Assembly: GCA_021234155.1 (NCBI GenBank)
Contig: JAJEKV010000025.1
Span: forward strand, 14,488,445 to 14,552,444
DNA length: 64,000 bases
Direction: 5' to 3'
Source: Isoetes taiwanensis
Taxonomy: Eukaryota > Streptophyta > Lycopodiopsida > Isoetales > Isoetaceae
The translations under genes were made by a program, and so were the position numbers. This document shows, one piece after another, positions 1-11,878 of the stretch. The notes under the pieces are model-generated. The model was not told where the DNA came from. It saw only the letters and a list, made by a program, of their open reading frames with translations, and searched no databases. The first letter of the stretch is position 1. The number at the start of each line of letters is the position of its first letter.

Positions 1-880
1 CCCAGGGAGGCTTACCCAAGAAGAAACTAGAAGAACCGCCTGATGTCGCTTCAAAAACTCGACTTCAAAAGAAACCAAATTCCTCAAGCAACCGGGCCGT
101 ATTCCCCTCAGCACCTAAAGATCTTGGAAAGAAAGCCCCTCGCCAATAGCAAGGCTCTGATTTGAGAACAGGGTAGCGGCTCGCTCCGTAACCTCTAGTC
201 AGCCTCGCTCTTAGCTTCCACATCCGCGACTCCTTCCTATATTCCAACTATCTCACGTAACATTTATCAATGCTCGTATCTCCTCCCACGAAGTCCGCCA
301 TCCCACCGAATATGCCGGATTCTGTGGCTTAATGACTTGATCGTGACCAAAGCCGTGGTCGCTTTTACCGACCCCTACCGCTCCTTTTGCAACGATCCAA
401 CGACGTATCATTTTTCGTGATACGAACTTTCTCCGCACACCGCGGACGTACACGCCATCATGAAGCAACCATTGCTTACACTGAACCAATTTCTTCACCA
501 CGCAGTGCAACTCTATCCCCGCCATGTTTCAACCTCCTCGCCATGTTGTCAAGACATCTAGTTATCCCAATACTATCCGTGACTCCCGATGTGGAGATAG
601 TGGATGTTGGCAACAATCACCGGCCCGCCTGTCGTGCGAAATCTCCCGACCATATCGCAGAACGAACCATCACGCCGTTTCAAAAGTTCAAACAATATTT
701 TTGCCCGAGCTGCTAAATATCTTCTGGTATCAACAAAAACTTGGGGAACTCACCCACTCCTACCAAATCGCATGCACGCCCCGTATAGCAACGACAAGCA
801 TTCTCCGCCACCCCACTACCGCGGACCGAAATAAGGCGTAAATTGACAAACTCCTAATGCCGGTTTGATCTATGAGGTCA
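1..880. other. Gene-free left edge, probably 5' part of gypsy relic
   Basis: No reading frame here is recognisable. The sequence is C-rich on the + strand, like the reverse-transcriptase relic that starts at about 880, so it is probably the decayed gag/protease and 5' RT part of that element. This is inferred from position and composition only. Confidence 0.35.
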
Positions 881-891
881 AAACATTCTAA

Positions 892-1275
892 ATGGTGAGC
901 CCCATTGTCATTGCTCTCAAACACAATGGTAAGATCCCGCTATGCGGACTATCGCAAACTCAATCAAAGCTTTCACCTGAGCTGATCATTTCCCACTTCC
1001 CTTCACGTACTGTGTTCTCGAAGAGGTCAGCTGGTCATGAAATGTACCTGGATGGTTTTTCCTGCCACAATCATAAATCTCTTCAATCAAAGCAATCTGA
1101 TCAATCCCTTCAAGACCCACCTTCACCACCCCGCGGGGCACTTTTTGCCTACAAGGTGGTTCCTTTGCTATCAAACTCCATCAACGCTTTCAAACGCATT
1201 ATGCTCTCGCCATGATTATATGAAGGAGAAACCCCTTTCTCCGCATTTTTCAAGATGACTTTCCCCGCCTACAGC
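892..1275 (+). pseudogene. gypsy reverse transcriptase domain (broken)
   Basis: This is the RT domain of the gypsy relic, which in an active element copies element RNA into DNA. The first frame reads SPIVIALKHNGKI. The conserved ADYRKLN block appears in another frame at about 935-960. AGHEMYLDGFS, the usual LDGFSGYNQ region, lies at about 1035-1060, and GALFAYKVVPL, the usual VMPFG region, at about 1135-1170. FQDDF near 1250 sits where the catalytic YLDDF box is expected. At least three frame changes are needed to join these blocks, so the domain is dead. Block order and spacing match Ty3/gypsy RTs well, and alternative families are unlikely. Confidence 0.85.
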
Positions 1276-1660
1276 CTATTGATGACCACCGGATAAATTA
1301 GAGCTCTCGCCTTTCTCAAATGTGATGAGTCCTGCATTAGTCTCAACTCGGTGAATGCACCTTCATACACACCTCCTGTTCTCGTTAGGGACATATCACG
1401 GGCAGCGTGTATCACCCATGGATCCTCGCCAAAATCGGGCCATGCGTTTAAAGCCTTCAAGCACCATCTAATATCAAGGAGACACGCTCTTCCGGCAAGG
1501 TAAACAAGGCCATTCCACCCTCACCCTAGACTTGTCGCCATTGTCGCATCCCATTCATAAACTCACGGTGATGAATCCACTTGCTTGAATTTCAAAGATG
1601 TCGCTTCCAAACGCTTGAAGATTTTGCTTACTCAGCCCCGCGTTTGTTCCCTCCCTCAAA

Positions 1661-2000
1661 TGCGATCTCGCATTTGCTATTGGTGCTGTCCTCTACAAGC
1701 CTTATCGCCGCTATCACGATAAACCAACCGCTATGCCGCCAGAAAACCTCTAACTCCGCCTGAGCAACCACCGCCAATCGAAGCCGAGGCTCATTTTACC
1801 TTGGTAGCCGTCCAACGCTTCCGCTATTATCTCTTTGGGGCCAAACAAATTCTTTTGTTGACCATCAAGCACCTCTATCCGGGATCAAAATCCACTTCAC
1901 TCCGGGCGTAATTTCGTCATGGTTCCTTCTCTGCAAGAATTCTGTTCTTTTGAAATTGTTCAGCGCAAAAGTGCAAGAAATCCCTCATGTCGCCCTGGAC
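1661..2000 (+). pseudogene. gypsy RNase H domain (broken)
   Basis: CDLAFAIGAVLYK at 1661 matches the start of the Ty3/gypsy RNase H domain (usually CDAS-FAIGAVL). VQRFRYYLFG follows near 1810-1840, and LQEFCSFEIVQRKSARN near 1925-1980 matches the family's LLLQEFDFEI-RKG-N block just before the integrase. RNase H removes the RNA strand during reverse transcription. The blocks lie in different frames and the usual catalytic DHKAL segment is shifted out of frame. Its position between RT and the integrase zinc finger supports the call. Confidence 0.8.
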
Positions 2001-2199
2001 ATTCTCACGATTCACACGATGATCCCCACGCGTTTTCAGATGTTTTCCCCACGCCTCTTGGTCAATGGCTACTCGCATTGGTTTTTATAATTCAATGCTA
2101 GTGATCTTCATCAGTTTTCCCTTCCGGAAGATCCCATGCTCTCCGCTAAAACCAACCTGGCCACCGCTACCCTCCTGAGGTCCGTGGATTACACCCATG

Positions 2200-3283
2200 G
2201 TTGCAGCCATCTTACAAACGCTGCAAAGGGATACAAATTCCTCCCACGCCAGGTTCTTCTCCTCATGAAGTGCCTGATATTGTTCGAGAAGCACATGAAG
2301 GCCAGGGTGGAGGTCATTTTCGCGGTGACACCACCTGCGACGCAAAATACTCTGTGTTATTTCTGCCCACGCCAAGCTCAAGGGATGTTTCACACCATGC
2401 CCCACGTAGCATGTATGTCGGGTGGATGGCCCACTACTGGTGACGCCTCCATTGACGCTGTGGTCAGCCACGCCACTTTCCTTCAAAGAATGGGGAATGG
2501 AGTTTGTGGGACCCATAGGATCTCCCAAGGCACACCCGCGTGCCCTCGCTACATTCGGGTTCTCAATCGATTATGTTACCAAATAATGGAGGTTTGGCGA
2601 ATTTCGGCACTCCGGCCAAGGTCATCTTATACGCGAAATCATCAATGCTTTTGGCTGTCCCACGTAATTAAGCCGCAAGGATCGAGATGTGTTCATTTTG
2701 TCGGTTCACACTACCGCGGAGTCACATCACGCATTATTCTACGACATATCACCGCGAAAAGCACACCTATCAACCTCATAAATAGTTTGGTCGGAAAGCA
2801 CAAACAAGCACTCAACAATTATTCTCAAGAAAATTTCAGGACGCTTCGGTCGTGACCGCATTGTGCCACTACCTTGGCTTACAACCTGCTGCCTAAGATT
2901 GCTACCGGTCGCCACTCCTTTTAAGTTGGTTTATGGTCAAGAAGCACTTTTCCCACACTTCTGGCTCCACCTTGCTACTGTACTCTATAACCCGGCTTCT
3001 GCGTTCTTCAAGAACGAAGCTTACTCAATCCTTGAAACAGCTGGATGAACTCCCGCCATGCATATATTCCGGGTGTTCTTTTCATGGTCAACAGCCATGG
3101 TAAATTTTGTATTAAACATCTCACAACCAAAACTTTTCAAGAAGGTGATTTGGTTTTTACTTTATGATTCTCGCGCAATTTTCCCGTGAAGTTAAAATTC
3201 ATGGTTTCGGTCCTTATCAAATTGTTCGGCGGTACAACCCAACGCCAAGTCGGGCAGAATTAGATGGCACTCACCGCCACCGT
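2200..3283 (+). pseudogene. gypsy integrase (broken)
   Basis: An HHCC-type zinc-finger block, VREAHEGQGGGHF, lies at about 2280-2325. The core region follows: EKWGMDFVGPIG-like sequence around 2485-2520 and HLIREIINAFGCP at about 2624-2662. The C-terminal part reads TPFKLVYGQEALFP at about 2915-2955, then FQEGDLVF near 3137 and GFGPYQIVRRYNPTP near 3203-3245, close to the usual WFGPYQIV block. All are typical of Ty3/gypsy integrases, which insert the cDNA into the genome. Frame changes and stops separate the blocks, so the enzyme is not functional. Confidence 0.87.
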
Positions 3284-3883
3284 TAGTGCTTTTATTTCAA
3301 ACAATTTCATACAGCAGATAACGGTAGCTCGCGCTGCCCACGTGTGCACAAGACTCGAATCCAATCGATAGTGACTGGGCGAAGCGGCATTATTTATATT
3401 TATAGAGGAAAATTTTACGTAAAATGAGTAAGCAGAGCCCATCTACTCCGCTTATGGCGAGCCCCATTTACAAAATGGGCGAGTCTATTTACAAAAACCC
3501 TGGAAGCGAAAAGAAAAACCCTCTATTTCTGGGGCTGAGTTTGAGGTGTCGCTGGAGGATGTGTGGGGTTCCCGCCTCCTGATCCCGGGCCAAGCAGCAT
3601 GCGCGACCACCACCCCTCCATGGCGCCTGGTCGAGGGTTCTGATGCTCACCATCCTTAATCGCACTGCCTATCCATAGGGGATGCCACCGCCAGTGGCAT
3701 TTCCGTGAGGTCCGACGCATCATCTTATAAAAGTATCCATTCCCCGGCAATTGGAAGGCATGAGTACTGGGAACCGCAATTTCTAAAAATCCCAGATGCA
3801 AAGATTTTTAAAGGTTTTTAAAAAAAAAAATAAAAATCCTAGAATACAAATTTTATAGAAATTGCCAATATAGCCATTACAAT
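3284..3883. other. No recognisable gene; possible LTR remnant
   Basis: Directly 3' of the integrase relic, so it may hold the remains of the 3' LTR, but no second copy or terminal TG..CA pair was found. Short ORFs on the - strand have no recognisable motif. Confidence 0.3.
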
Positions 3884-4106
3884 ATGAAATTCTAAACACA
3901 AGCCTACAATTCTAACCCTAAACCTAAATTCTAAACCCAGTAATCCTAAATTCTCAACATTCTAACCCTAAACCTAAGTGTACTAAATGTAAGCCTAAAC
4001 ATTCTAACCCTAAATTTAAACATTCTAACCCTAAACCTAAACATTCTAACCCTATATAAACCTTAATTCCCAAAGATTCAAACCCTCTAAACCTAAATGT
4101 GCACAA
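3884..4106. repeat. Interstitial telomere-like repeat, CCCTAAA type
   Basis: A degenerate array is built from CCCTAAACCTAAA blocks separated by CATTCTAA. A longer unit of about 20 bases (CATTCTAACCCTAAACCTAA) recurs around 3955-4060. CCCTAAA is the complement of the land-plant telomere repeat TTTAGGG. The array is imperfect and short, so it is an interstitial relic and not a chromosome end. Confidence 0.75.
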
Positions 4107-4117
4107 AAACAGGGCAA

Positions 4118-4137
4118 TTTTTTTTTTTTTTTTTTTT
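4118..4137. repeat. 20-base poly(T) run
   Basis: An uninterrupted run of 20 T directly follows the telomere-like repeat. It could be the poly(A) tail of a - strand retroposon, but no target-site duplication was found by eye. Confidence 0.6.
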
Positions 4138-4139
4138 GC

Positions 4140-7100
4140 TTTCATCCCATTCCATAAAAATTCCCTTGAGGAGTAACGTGACGGATTTTACATAGAAGAT
4201 TTTTATGAATGAAAAATTGGTTTTTAACCACCTTTTGATTGGTGGTGGCATCGCGCTTCGTTTCAAAACCGCCCGCCAAGCTATACCATGGCCTGGTGTC
4301 TCGCTTTTCGGGCCACCGCTTCGGGTTTTATAGCCCAACCGACGGCACCTTTGTCGACGTGGATCATTCCGGAAAATTGTCGACGTGGTGGTAAATGTGC
4401 GCTTTAATTCAGGGAACTTTCACGCCAGATATCTAGCCATGGTACCCTCTCGACATTGTTCTTCTTTTGCGATATTCACTTCGAAGTTGCTCGCATTAAA
4501 TGACATTCCTTCCTTTCAAGCCTCCGTCGAAAATTAATGTTTCAGGACTCTTCGCCACCACATCTGGACGTTTCATTCACATCTCATCTCCACCGCTCAA
4601 GCCTCCCTTAACTGCTAGACTTAGCTACCTTTTTGCCTTCTTTAATCGCTTTCAGATTTATCGCGACCAGAACATCATATTGCCCTTTATCACGCTTCGC
4701 CAACACTTAGCCGAAATCCTGCGACTTTTGCTCACCGGCTTTCAACATTACCTGAAATTCCTGTTTTTCCTCGACGCTTTTCAATTATGGAGCAGCTTCA
4801 CCCACTTCAACTTTCTCGCCTGGATCCGGCTTTTTGAATCGACCTTTCAACACCCAATCTTTCGATGTTCTGCGTGTCCAGTCGTGTCAGCGTAACGCCA
4901 TGGCTTTATGCATTCTCCATGAACCCCTCGCGACCAACCGGAGCAGCCTGAAGCAGCTTTGTCGCTTCATATTACCGGGCCAGCCTGAAGCGGAGGGCGC
5001 CACAATCCGGGCCGATGGCACCACCATTTTCGCTTACCCGCTCGCTTCAGGTATTCGGAATTCCTCTTGCCCGACCTTTCTTTGTCTTGCTGCCTTATTG
5101 CATCGTGATGTCACTCAAGATGGTGTCAGCCCCATCGCCAATGCATCAACACTCACCAACATTGCAAAGACCCACCCATACTTTTTGTCAAGTTTCTCGG
5201 TATGAATTCTAAGGGTATTCCATCAAGAATACCCATATCAATAAACCGCTTTTATAACACCGTCGTGATGGCCGCTTCATTCCACATCCTACGGATTGGC
5301 TATTACCGGAAACGCCCCGATCGTCCGCGGAACTTCGTTTCATGCTTCACCAGCATCATCATCCGCCGACACCCGCCTAACCTCTTATCTTCGCGTATCC
5401 ACCTCCATCAATCCATTCCCTTTCCTCACAACCGCTGCTGAAACTTTCACGCCTTCTCCCCGTCGGATCAACACTTCTTTCCTTCCACCTGAAGTCCATG
5501 TTCACCTTCATTTCGACGTGACACCTTATCACCTCACCGGTTCCCGTGATCTCTCCACTCTCCTCATATTGTTCCCCGTGACATGCCAGCATGCCCCAAG
5601 CCCTGCCTCAAGCTTCGGGGACTCACATGAAGTCTTCAGCAATGTGTTCAAGCCTACATAGAGGCAATACCAAGCCTCGCTGTGGATCTCAAGCCGCCAA
5701 CACGCAGTTCAACTCGAAGATGCCCTCAACAAAAGTACTCCAGGCTCTTTACAGGCCCTGAAGATCTCAAGATTCCGCATTAAAGATCGACAAGTCGCTT
5801 GTTTATCAACAAAGCCTCGCCATAATCCAACTATCCAAATTGTTGGAGCAAATGCCATGATAATTGGCCACAAGGATAAAGACCTTGCCAAACTTTAACA
5901 TCATGTACAATGTATTTCCTCTCAAAATTACAACACTCTCAACTTCAAGAGCTCTCGCGAGCGCACTCCCAGCCTCCCTCTAAGACCAACTCCCACCATG
6001 CCGCACTTCGTGTCACCTTCTGCACTCGCCTACAGAAAGTGGCAATGTAAGGTGCGGGCCTAATTGATGACACGTAGATTGCCACCGCTGCGCATCGTGA
6101 TACCGGCAATCCTCTTCACAGTGGCAGACGCCTCAAAGACGCGCCGGTGATCAAATCAATGCCGACCGTGCCAATGATCCGGCGACATGGAATCAACCTT
6201 AGTTCCTGCTCAATCACCGGGGAAGACCAAAATAAACAAGAGGTTTACATTGATATTGCTAAATATTCCCTGCGGGATTACCCCTACCGCCATTCAACGC
6301 CCATCTACCATCTTTCTTCCTCAAAGCGGAGCGCCAGACGCGTCGTGTTAATGCGTTCAACCGCCTACGCAAAAGTGGATTTTCTCTCGAGGATCCGGTC
6401 GATTCTTCTGGTGGAAGACAAAGGTCTACTCGGTTTCTGTTTGATCAAACGTAACCCAAGATCCCGATGGTCATCTTCCATCTGTTCCATGGCCTATATT
6501 TTTCATATGATTTTAATCATTGATTCCCAAGACAAATCTCGTAGATGAGGCAACATTCAATTTTCACCCGGAACTTGCTCACCGGTTGTTGTTGGACACC
6601 AACCCTCGTATTTTACAAGTGATCATGATCGGCCCCACACTCTTTTGGACAAGAGTACATGCCCGAAGCTCGGGCCATCACTTACCTCAGTGGCAAGCGT
6701 AAACGCCGGGTGACAAAGTGAAAAATTTAGCGCAGATCCCGGAGATCTTCGCTGTCTGCATGAGGCAAAGACTTAGGAGGCTAAGCAATCAACCTGCCCT
6801 TCTTCTCTCGAAAGTAAGACCATACCCACCTGCTGTTAATCCTCCGCTTCTATACTCTCGCCGGCCTGCGGGACCGCTGGTGCCGCGTTTTGATCAAGAC
6901 CTTGTTCAACGCAGCGGGGCGCGCTAGCCCACGCCCACCCGCATGGCTCACTCCATATGCTTCACCAGAGTCCCTCCACGCCCCGTGTTTCACCTCTCGG
7001 ACCGGCGCTCTTCCTTTGGACCAAAGTCCCGGAAGGCCACGCCGGGTGGACCTCCTGGGATTTCCACCTTATCTCCGCTGGGATCCACGCTGCCGTAGTC

Positions 7101-7880
7101 CACCGGGAGGGGATGGTGCACCCGGACGGTTAATCAAATAAAAATTGATATATATTGCCAATGAGAGCTTGGTTGGTAACGCCCGGCCATGTCAGCTCCA
7201 TGGCCTTGATGCCTCTGGAGAATGCCGCCACTTCACCGGATCCTTCGCCACCGCTGCTGTGTTTCTGCCGCCTCGCGCAAGTTTCCCCATAAGTTTCGCT
7301 AAATTCCGCAGTCTGCCTTTATTATTGTGAAACCTGCCACGCTGCAGTTTTCCAGACCGCCTTCTCATGGAATGCCGCCGTCTCCTTCAGGCACATGTAC
7401 CTTTGAAGACATGGTAACGCCTGTATTTCTTTTCTATCGAGCGCGCAGATTCCGGGTGACTTGCCTTCAACACATTCTAAACACGCCAGATCTCATCTAC
7501 CAATGGCGCCTTCGGCCCCTCATTCCCGCGGAGGGATCATTTCAAACCGCCGGCTCCGCCATCGTAAACACTTCCTCCTTTCACCCCACAATACCTGGTG
7601 GGGAAGCGTTAGTCATGTACCTCCAAATATGCATCATTCATGCACACGACTTTTAATCTTCGTGTCGCGCCGCAATCCATAGTCGCATGTCGGCCGCCAA
7701 GGGCCCACACAAGACCGCCGCGTTGCACCACGCACAGCATATCGCGTCTCGACCAAAGGGTGCATCGGAGAAATGACGCCAAAATTCTCCGCGCCATTTC
7801 GTGGTCTCTGCAGGCACCGCCAATGTTCCCGGTGAATCGTGCCCCTCCGTGAGTCGGCACCGAAGGACAGTATCTATACG
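4140..7880. other. C-rich gene-poor stretch, unidentified
   Basis: Many short overlapping frames exist, none with recognisable motifs or clear codon structure. The C-rich + strand resembles the gypsy relic at 0.9-3.3 kb, so a second decayed LTR retrotransposon is likely, but no pol motif was found. Base use changes to AT-rich near 8.2 kb. Confidence 0.3.
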
Positions 7881-7900
7881 TTCTAAAGGCCATTTGTACC

Positions 7901-8190
7901 TTATATATATGAGAGATCTAGGCCCCCTCACTCGGATAGATGAGTTTTTGGTCTTATCTCACTGCCTCGATTACATAGAGTTCATGTATCAAAATTATAT
8001 CAAAGAGTTTTGTTCTCTTCATTGTCTCTACATTGTTCTTTTGTGAGTTTTGCTGTCTCAAGCTTCCTTCCCTTAGTTTCTTTACAAACTCACAAGTGGA
8101 CACGCAAAGTACCTGGATTCTCCCTCGCTTGATCCACGTCCTCACGGTCGTTTCAGGTGGAGTTCCCGAACCTAATCCCAACAATCCTCT
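7901..8190 (+). promoter_or_regulatory. LTR-like promoter and leader
   Basis: A TATA-like TTATATATAT at 7901-7910 is followed by about 280 bases of pyrimidine-rich leader with short CTCTTC-type blocks, resembling the R-U5 part of a plant LTR. No partner LTR was identified, so this rests on resemblance alone. Confidence 0.3.
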
Positions 8191-9840
8191 TTTTTTTGTT
8201 GCTTATAAAACTTAGTGCAACACTCGTTTTTATGATAAACTCGACAAAAATTCTATCCTTTTTCGTAAGCTTACTCTTCTGCAAGCTTCATTTTTTTCTA
8301 GCCTCCCATTTATTTTTTTGCGTGAGGAGGCACTTTGGTTTGGGGATTTGGGCACAAAAGATACATGATGATTTTGAAACTTCCGACCGGACAATATTCC
8401 CATTTTTTATATCAGGATAATGTGGATGGATATTATTTTCTCCTAATGGGGAGGGTTTCAATTTTAAATAAATCATGGCTGCAGTCTCATCTCACGTCGC
8501 GAACTAGCCTTGGCCATTGAACCACGTGATCCCTCCAAGTGTATTTGTTTTGCCGGTCGGCTTGAACAACAAGGTGTTCGGGCCGAATGACTTATTTTAG
8601 CCATTCTTCAGATCCTTTCTCCATGGCGGTGCAGTTGAAGAAGGTCTGCCATGCTCTCTGGAGCTCAATCCCCGCCGCCTTCCTTAACGCATCATCGAAA
8701 GCAAAATCATCCTCGAACATACCCATGCCTATCAAACCACCCAAATGCAAATTCTAGCATGCGGATCTTGTACAAATGCGCTCTCACAGCCGTTAAGTGT
8801 GCTACTGAAGCACTCGCCAAATTGGAAGGTCCCAAGAAGAGCTCCAATGTGCCACCTTCGCGGGCTTTGTGAAACTTTCTCAAATGAAACTCCTTCTTTG
8901 ATATAAGATAATTTAACATTCACTGAGGTAGCACCGCACGCAAAACCAGCACCACCGCACCACGCCTGACCGGCACCATTTACCACCGGCATCGGGATGG
9001 CAGCAGTGACGCACCATTTCCCCGCCCCATTTCCCTGCAAATGCCGTGCCAGCGTCGCCGTGCCGTCCACTTCTGCATTTAATCAAACTTCCACCTGCTA
9101 CTGAAGATGTCCCAAATGCCCAACACAATCTCAAAAATTACCCATGGCGAAATTACTTTTCTCTTCATGAGCAAGGCCAAGGGGAACGTGAGCAATGTGC
9201 GCTCGTGGCGCCTGGCCAATTGCCGTAATCTCGATGGAAAGGCCTAGAAATGAAAAGCAGGGAGGTACCAACCCTGGTGGTGTTTCAGGGCATGGAAATC
9301 TCCGTGGTGCAGAAAGCTATCCAGCACTAGGGATGTTCACATCCAATGTAGTTTAAAGAGTATAATGTAAATTACCTGGGCCAATAAGTGAGGTCGGTAA
9401 AAATGTACATGGATGATGGAATCAAAGTGAGACAGGGTGCATGACCATATGCGATATTATAGGACATTTGAGGACTTCAGCTTATAGATCCAAACCGCAT
9501 GAAGTTTTTAAAGGGGTTTTAAATGCAAAAGATCAGCCCAAGCATTATCCATATTAGGGATCGGAGTCACAAAATGAAAATTGACATTAGAAGGAAAGGT
9601 ATGCACGGTAGTAGTATCGGGGCTTCAAAGTAGCAATTTGGTCTTGATGGCAAAGAAAAATATCTGAATATCCCGGGTGTGTTGGGTCGCATGCGCCACG
9701 GTTTAAGTTTGTATAGAAGGTGAAAAGGTGTGATGATGTGGGCGGTTGCCTCTTGTAGTCACAAAACCCTGGGAAACCTCTAATAGCGCAGCGTCTACGA
9801 GTTCAATGGTTTAAGGATTACAATAGCACAAACACTATCA
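8191..9840. other. No recognisable gene
   Basis: Short frames at 8651-9228 on both strands overlap and lack motifs. This is where the 5' LTR and leader of the chromovirus relic (9.85-12.9 kb) would be expected, but no sequence matching the LTR-like region at 11.9-12.9 kb was seen. Confidence 0.3.
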
Positions 9841-10111
9841 TCATCAACGATGGCGTGCCTACAAGCGTTATCACAACTTTCGAATAAGGCCATCATTGCC
9901 AATACATATGACCACGAGGAGTTTGAAAGCGGTCGTAGCTTGCACTTAAAGCCGGGATTTGTATTGATTGTCCCCAATTTCTTAGGAATTTGGAGATTCT
10001 TTGAGCATGTCGAAGGCTTGTCGAAAAAGAATAGTTACAAGCCATGGATACTTACCTTGGCGATCAAGCGCCAAGTTTTGGTGGAAGGAGGGGAAGAACT
10101 AGGATTAATCT

Positions 10112-10519
10112 ATGATGAAGTTCAAACATACTTTTGAAGCAAATTATTTGCCCGGCCACTATTATAGAATCTCTACAAAAGAATGGGATCAAGTCAAACA
10201 AGAAGACGGGGGAATCAGAGCTGATTATATGAAGTTTAATCATTTAAAATCCGAGGTTTGCAATCTCGACAAAGTGAACTTTTCAAAGTATGCCAATGGA
10301 TTGCGAGAGAAGCAAAGGATGATGGATATACACAGCGAGGGGAACGAACGAAAAGAAAAACTTAATCCTAAAGCTAAAAGGTTGGTGATAAGGACGGGGG
10401 CAATGAGAGAACAAAAAGAGGATGAAAAAAGTTTGAAACGAAGAGATAACAAAGGTAGAAGAGGACGGGATAAAAGAAAATCGAAGGGGAACATAGTTTA
10501 CCTGCACGAAGAGGAGTAA
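10112..10519 (+). pseudogene. Chromovirus gag fragment
   Basis: A 135-residue open frame begins with F-x-x-F-x-x-x-LP-x-x-Y spacing and continues with a W-D-x-x-K-Q block, D-Y-M-K-F-N-H-L and F-x-K-Y-A-N-G-L. This is the pattern of the Ty3/gypsy retrotransposon gag capsid domain in residues 1-70. Residues 75-130 are very rich in K, R and E, as in the nucleic-acid-binding tail, but no CCHC zinc knuckle is visible. The open frame starting at 9850 just upstream may be its N-terminal part, offset by a frame change. The assignment rests on spacing more than on identity. Confidence 0.55.
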
Positions 10520-10835
10520 TGGGAATATCGAGGAGTTCAAGTTTTACTCTTGTACTACTAAAAGGCGCATCTCTATTGGCCTAAGCTGGAAAGGGATGTT
10601 AGAAGATATGTAGTAGCTTCAATTTGTCAATAGGTTAAAGCTTCAACTAGTAAGTTTTGGATTGTTGCAACCCTACCAATTCTAGCCTGAAGCACATTAC
10701 TATGGATTTCATCAGATTCCCAACTTCTTTTTTATAAGAACAATCGATATAAATAATAGTAGATAGACTGCCTAGACAATCTCATTTCATTCCTTATAAG
10801 TCCACCATGATAGCTCCTCGCCCGGGTAAACTCTT

Positions 10836-11515
10836 TTGAAGGAGATATTTAGGATACATGAATTGCCCGATGCAATTATCCGCAATAGATTCAATATTCT
10901 GCTGAAAAATTGTGGGGACTTATGGCAATTTGGGTACCACTTTGAAGTTTTCTCGACCTATCATCCTCAAACGGATGGTCAACCATTTAAGTTGTTAACA
11001 AAGCTATTGAAGATATGTTACGGGCTTATGTAGCGAAAGGACTTCGGTGGGAAGATTTATCTATATATACTAGAATTTGCATATAATAATATTGTTCATT
11101 CGGTAACACGTAAAAACTCCATTTGAAATTGTCTACCAATGTGCATTAGATTCACCCATTACAAAGATTGGAGGTGAAGTTCCCCGCCTTTGAATCCGCG
11201 TCACTCATGATTTTATCGAAGTTTTGAAAGTTCAAGCTCACATTCCCAAGAGCCATGAAGCCCACGATGTTGGGTTAAAAGATGCGGAGAAAAAAGTTGA
11301 ACACAAACAAGGATAATAGGTGTGGATACATCTTCCTAAGGAGAGGCTTAAAAAATGGGGTACAAGGTATGTGAAATTGGCACCCGGTACACTATGGACC
11401 ATTTCAAATTGAAGATAGAGTAAGTGAGAATGCTTTTAAATCGGCGCCTATATGGGAAATAGATTAATCTTCATCCATTATTTAATGTTGTGGTACTAAA
11501 GCCCTTTCAAGGATG
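10836..11515 (+). pseudogene. Chromovirus integrase fragment (broken)
   Basis: The fragment opens with IHELPDAIIRNRF, the integrase-core HGLP--I-SDRG region with the catalytic Asp context altered. YHPQTDGQP at about 10961-10987 is the most diagnostic Ty3/gypsy integrase block. LEFAYNNIVHSVT follows near 11070-11108, then PFEIVYQCALDSP after a frame change, and LHPLFNVVVLKPFQ at about 11467-11510, matching the family's IHPVFHVSLLKPF block ahead of the chromodomain. Stops at 11031 and later show it is inactive. RT and RNase H, which should precede it, are deleted. Confidence 0.85.
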
Positions 11516-11584
11516 GTGAAATTTCTCTACGAAGTTTTGCGAGAAAATGGACTATCAAGATCCTCCTATCATTAAAGGGAGATG

Positions 11585-11760
11585 AGGAGATAGTAAACAC
11601 GAGAAGATCCTTACACATCGGGACAAGGAGATATGCATCTTCTTATGAAGGTATCTAGTAAAGTTTAAGTTTCATCCACCTTATGATGTAGTATGGTACT
11701 CAAAGACCAACTCAAGGAGTATCAAACACTTTTGTGGATGAGTATTAACAAACTTTTGAA
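11585..11760 (+). pseudogene. Chromodomain of the chromovirus integrase (broken)
   Basis: EEIVNTRR starting near 11585 is the conserved beginning of integrase chromodomains (PE-ILD-R). After one frame change, RYLVKFKFHPPYDVVW lies at about 11650-11700. It matches the EYLVKWKG-PPEEATWE core, including aromatic positions that in active domains bind methylated histone tails. Two in-frame stops follow. It lies immediately after the LKPFQ block, exactly where chromoviruses carry this domain. Confidence 0.7.
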
Positions 11761-11878
11761 ACATGATTAGATTGAAGTTATTTCAATTATCCGACCAATA
11801 GCTTGTTGCAACAAATATTATTTATCTAGCCATGAAACGAAAAGGAATTCCAATGTGGAATATCTAAAGACCGATATA

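Larger units (their letters stand above)
880..3283 (+). mobile_element. Ty3/gypsy LTR retrotransposon pol relic
   Basis: The + strand carries, in order, reverse transcriptase, RNase H, integrase zinc finger, integrase core and integrase C-terminal region. RT-RNase H-integrase is the Ty3/gypsy order (Ty1/copia has integrase first). Every domain is broken by stops and frameshifts, so no active polyprotein is encoded. No flanking LTR pair could be identified by eye. The region is rich in CC and CG dinucleotides compared with the AT-rich sequence from 8.2 kb on. Confidence 0.85.

Noticed and set aside
387-841. Overlapping + strand frames of 76-109 residues
   Set aside because: They overlap in three frames and have no motif; most likely shadows of a decayed gypsy 5' region.
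3954-4145. Minus-strand ORF with repeated GLGLECL peptide
   Set aside because: It is simply the translation of the telomere-like repeat, not a repeat protein.
10240-10540. Minus-strand frames rich in F, S and L
   Set aside because: Antisense shadows of the K/E/R-rich gag tail.
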